A stretch of 64,000 bases of DNA from Reticulitermes speratus (Eukaryota; Arthropoda; Insecta; Blattodea; Rhinotermitidae), in the NCBI GenBank assembly GCA_021186555.1, contig JAJKFL010000005.1:6465678-6529677 (forward strand). The letters run 5' to 3'. The notes below the pieces were generated by a model. The model was not told where the DNA came from. It saw only the letters and a list, made by a program, of their open reading frames with translations, and did not search any database. Of this stretch, positions 63,790-64,000 are shown piece by piece. Every line of letters begins with the position of its first letter. Positions within the stretch are counted from its first letter, which is position 1. Made by a program: the position numbers and the translations under genes.

Positions 63790-63965
63790 AATGCTGGAGA
63801 CTGATGTCTTCTGGGATATGACGCCGTGTCGGGTGCGTTTATCCCGACGGTTAGAAAAACCTAAGTACCTTAATCTTCAGGGCCAAGCAGTCCTACTTGG
63901 CCCTTATGCTTGACCGTGGCGATGAAGGCCCTTCTATCCTTCGAAACGTCGGGAACTACTCGCCC
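63790..63965. repeat. Decayed foldback of the GACGTTTCGG family
   Basis: CTTCTGGGATATGACGCCGT on the left and ACATGGCGTCACATACCAGA on the right mirror each other imperfectly; TTCGAAACGTCGGGAACTAC marks the right arm. An inner inverted word AAGCAGTCCTACTTGG / CCAAG lies at the centre. Confidence 0.55.
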
Positions 63966-64000
63966 AGTGACATGGCGTCACATACCAGAAACCTACCTAA

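Overview
This is a eukaryotic, very probably insect, intergenic window with no recognisable intact host gene. The repeat content suggests a large repeat-rich genome, and the transposable-element mix looks most like that of cockroaches or termites; that taxonomic guess is inference from pattern recognition and no search was run. Nearly every short open frame is a shadow of a repeat. The longest frames lie in tandem arrays whose period is a multiple of three.

Four families of tRNA-headed SINEs, called A to D here, are scattered on both strands. Non-LTR retrotransposon debris belongs to two reverse-transcriptase lineages, both 5'-truncated, plus 5'-leader-like pieces. DNA-transposon debris includes three non-autonomous hAT families with 8-bp target duplications, pogo-like MITEs flanked by TA, and four different mariner/Tc1-like remnants. 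An unclassified dispersed repeat of about 0.5 kb, called DR here, recurs at least five times. Minisatellites lie at 133-506 (74 bp), 18040-18455 (about 71 bp), 27725-28206 (41 bp), 30421-30955 (68 bp), 34080-36077 (52 bp), 37115-37425 (99 bp), 40970-41199 (20 bp) and 58771-62594 (45 bp).

The most interesting content is a superfamily of inverted-repeat (foldback) elements whose arms carry a hammerhead-ribozyme-like motif. Each motif has stem I, then CUGANGA, a constant extra U, a variable stem II, GAAA, a short usually palindromic segment (mostly ACAUGU), the cleavage-position base A or C (U in two copies), and the other strand of stem I. About twenty copies in at least ten diverged families occur here. 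Stems I and II covary while the core stays constant. Hammerheads are known from Penelope-like retroelements, whose LTR-like ends can be inverted. These foldbacks could be short non-autonomous relatives, but no Penelope reverse transcriptase is visible in the window. Several foldbacks are nested inside one another or host other insertions (37505-38796, 43579-44216, 49240-50040). One minisatellite (37115-37425) appears to have grown from such an arm.

Secondary points are SINE-A copies with tandemly repeated tRNA-like heads or joined to a second body type, a mariner palindrome inside a hAT element, and higher-order periodicity in three minisatellites.
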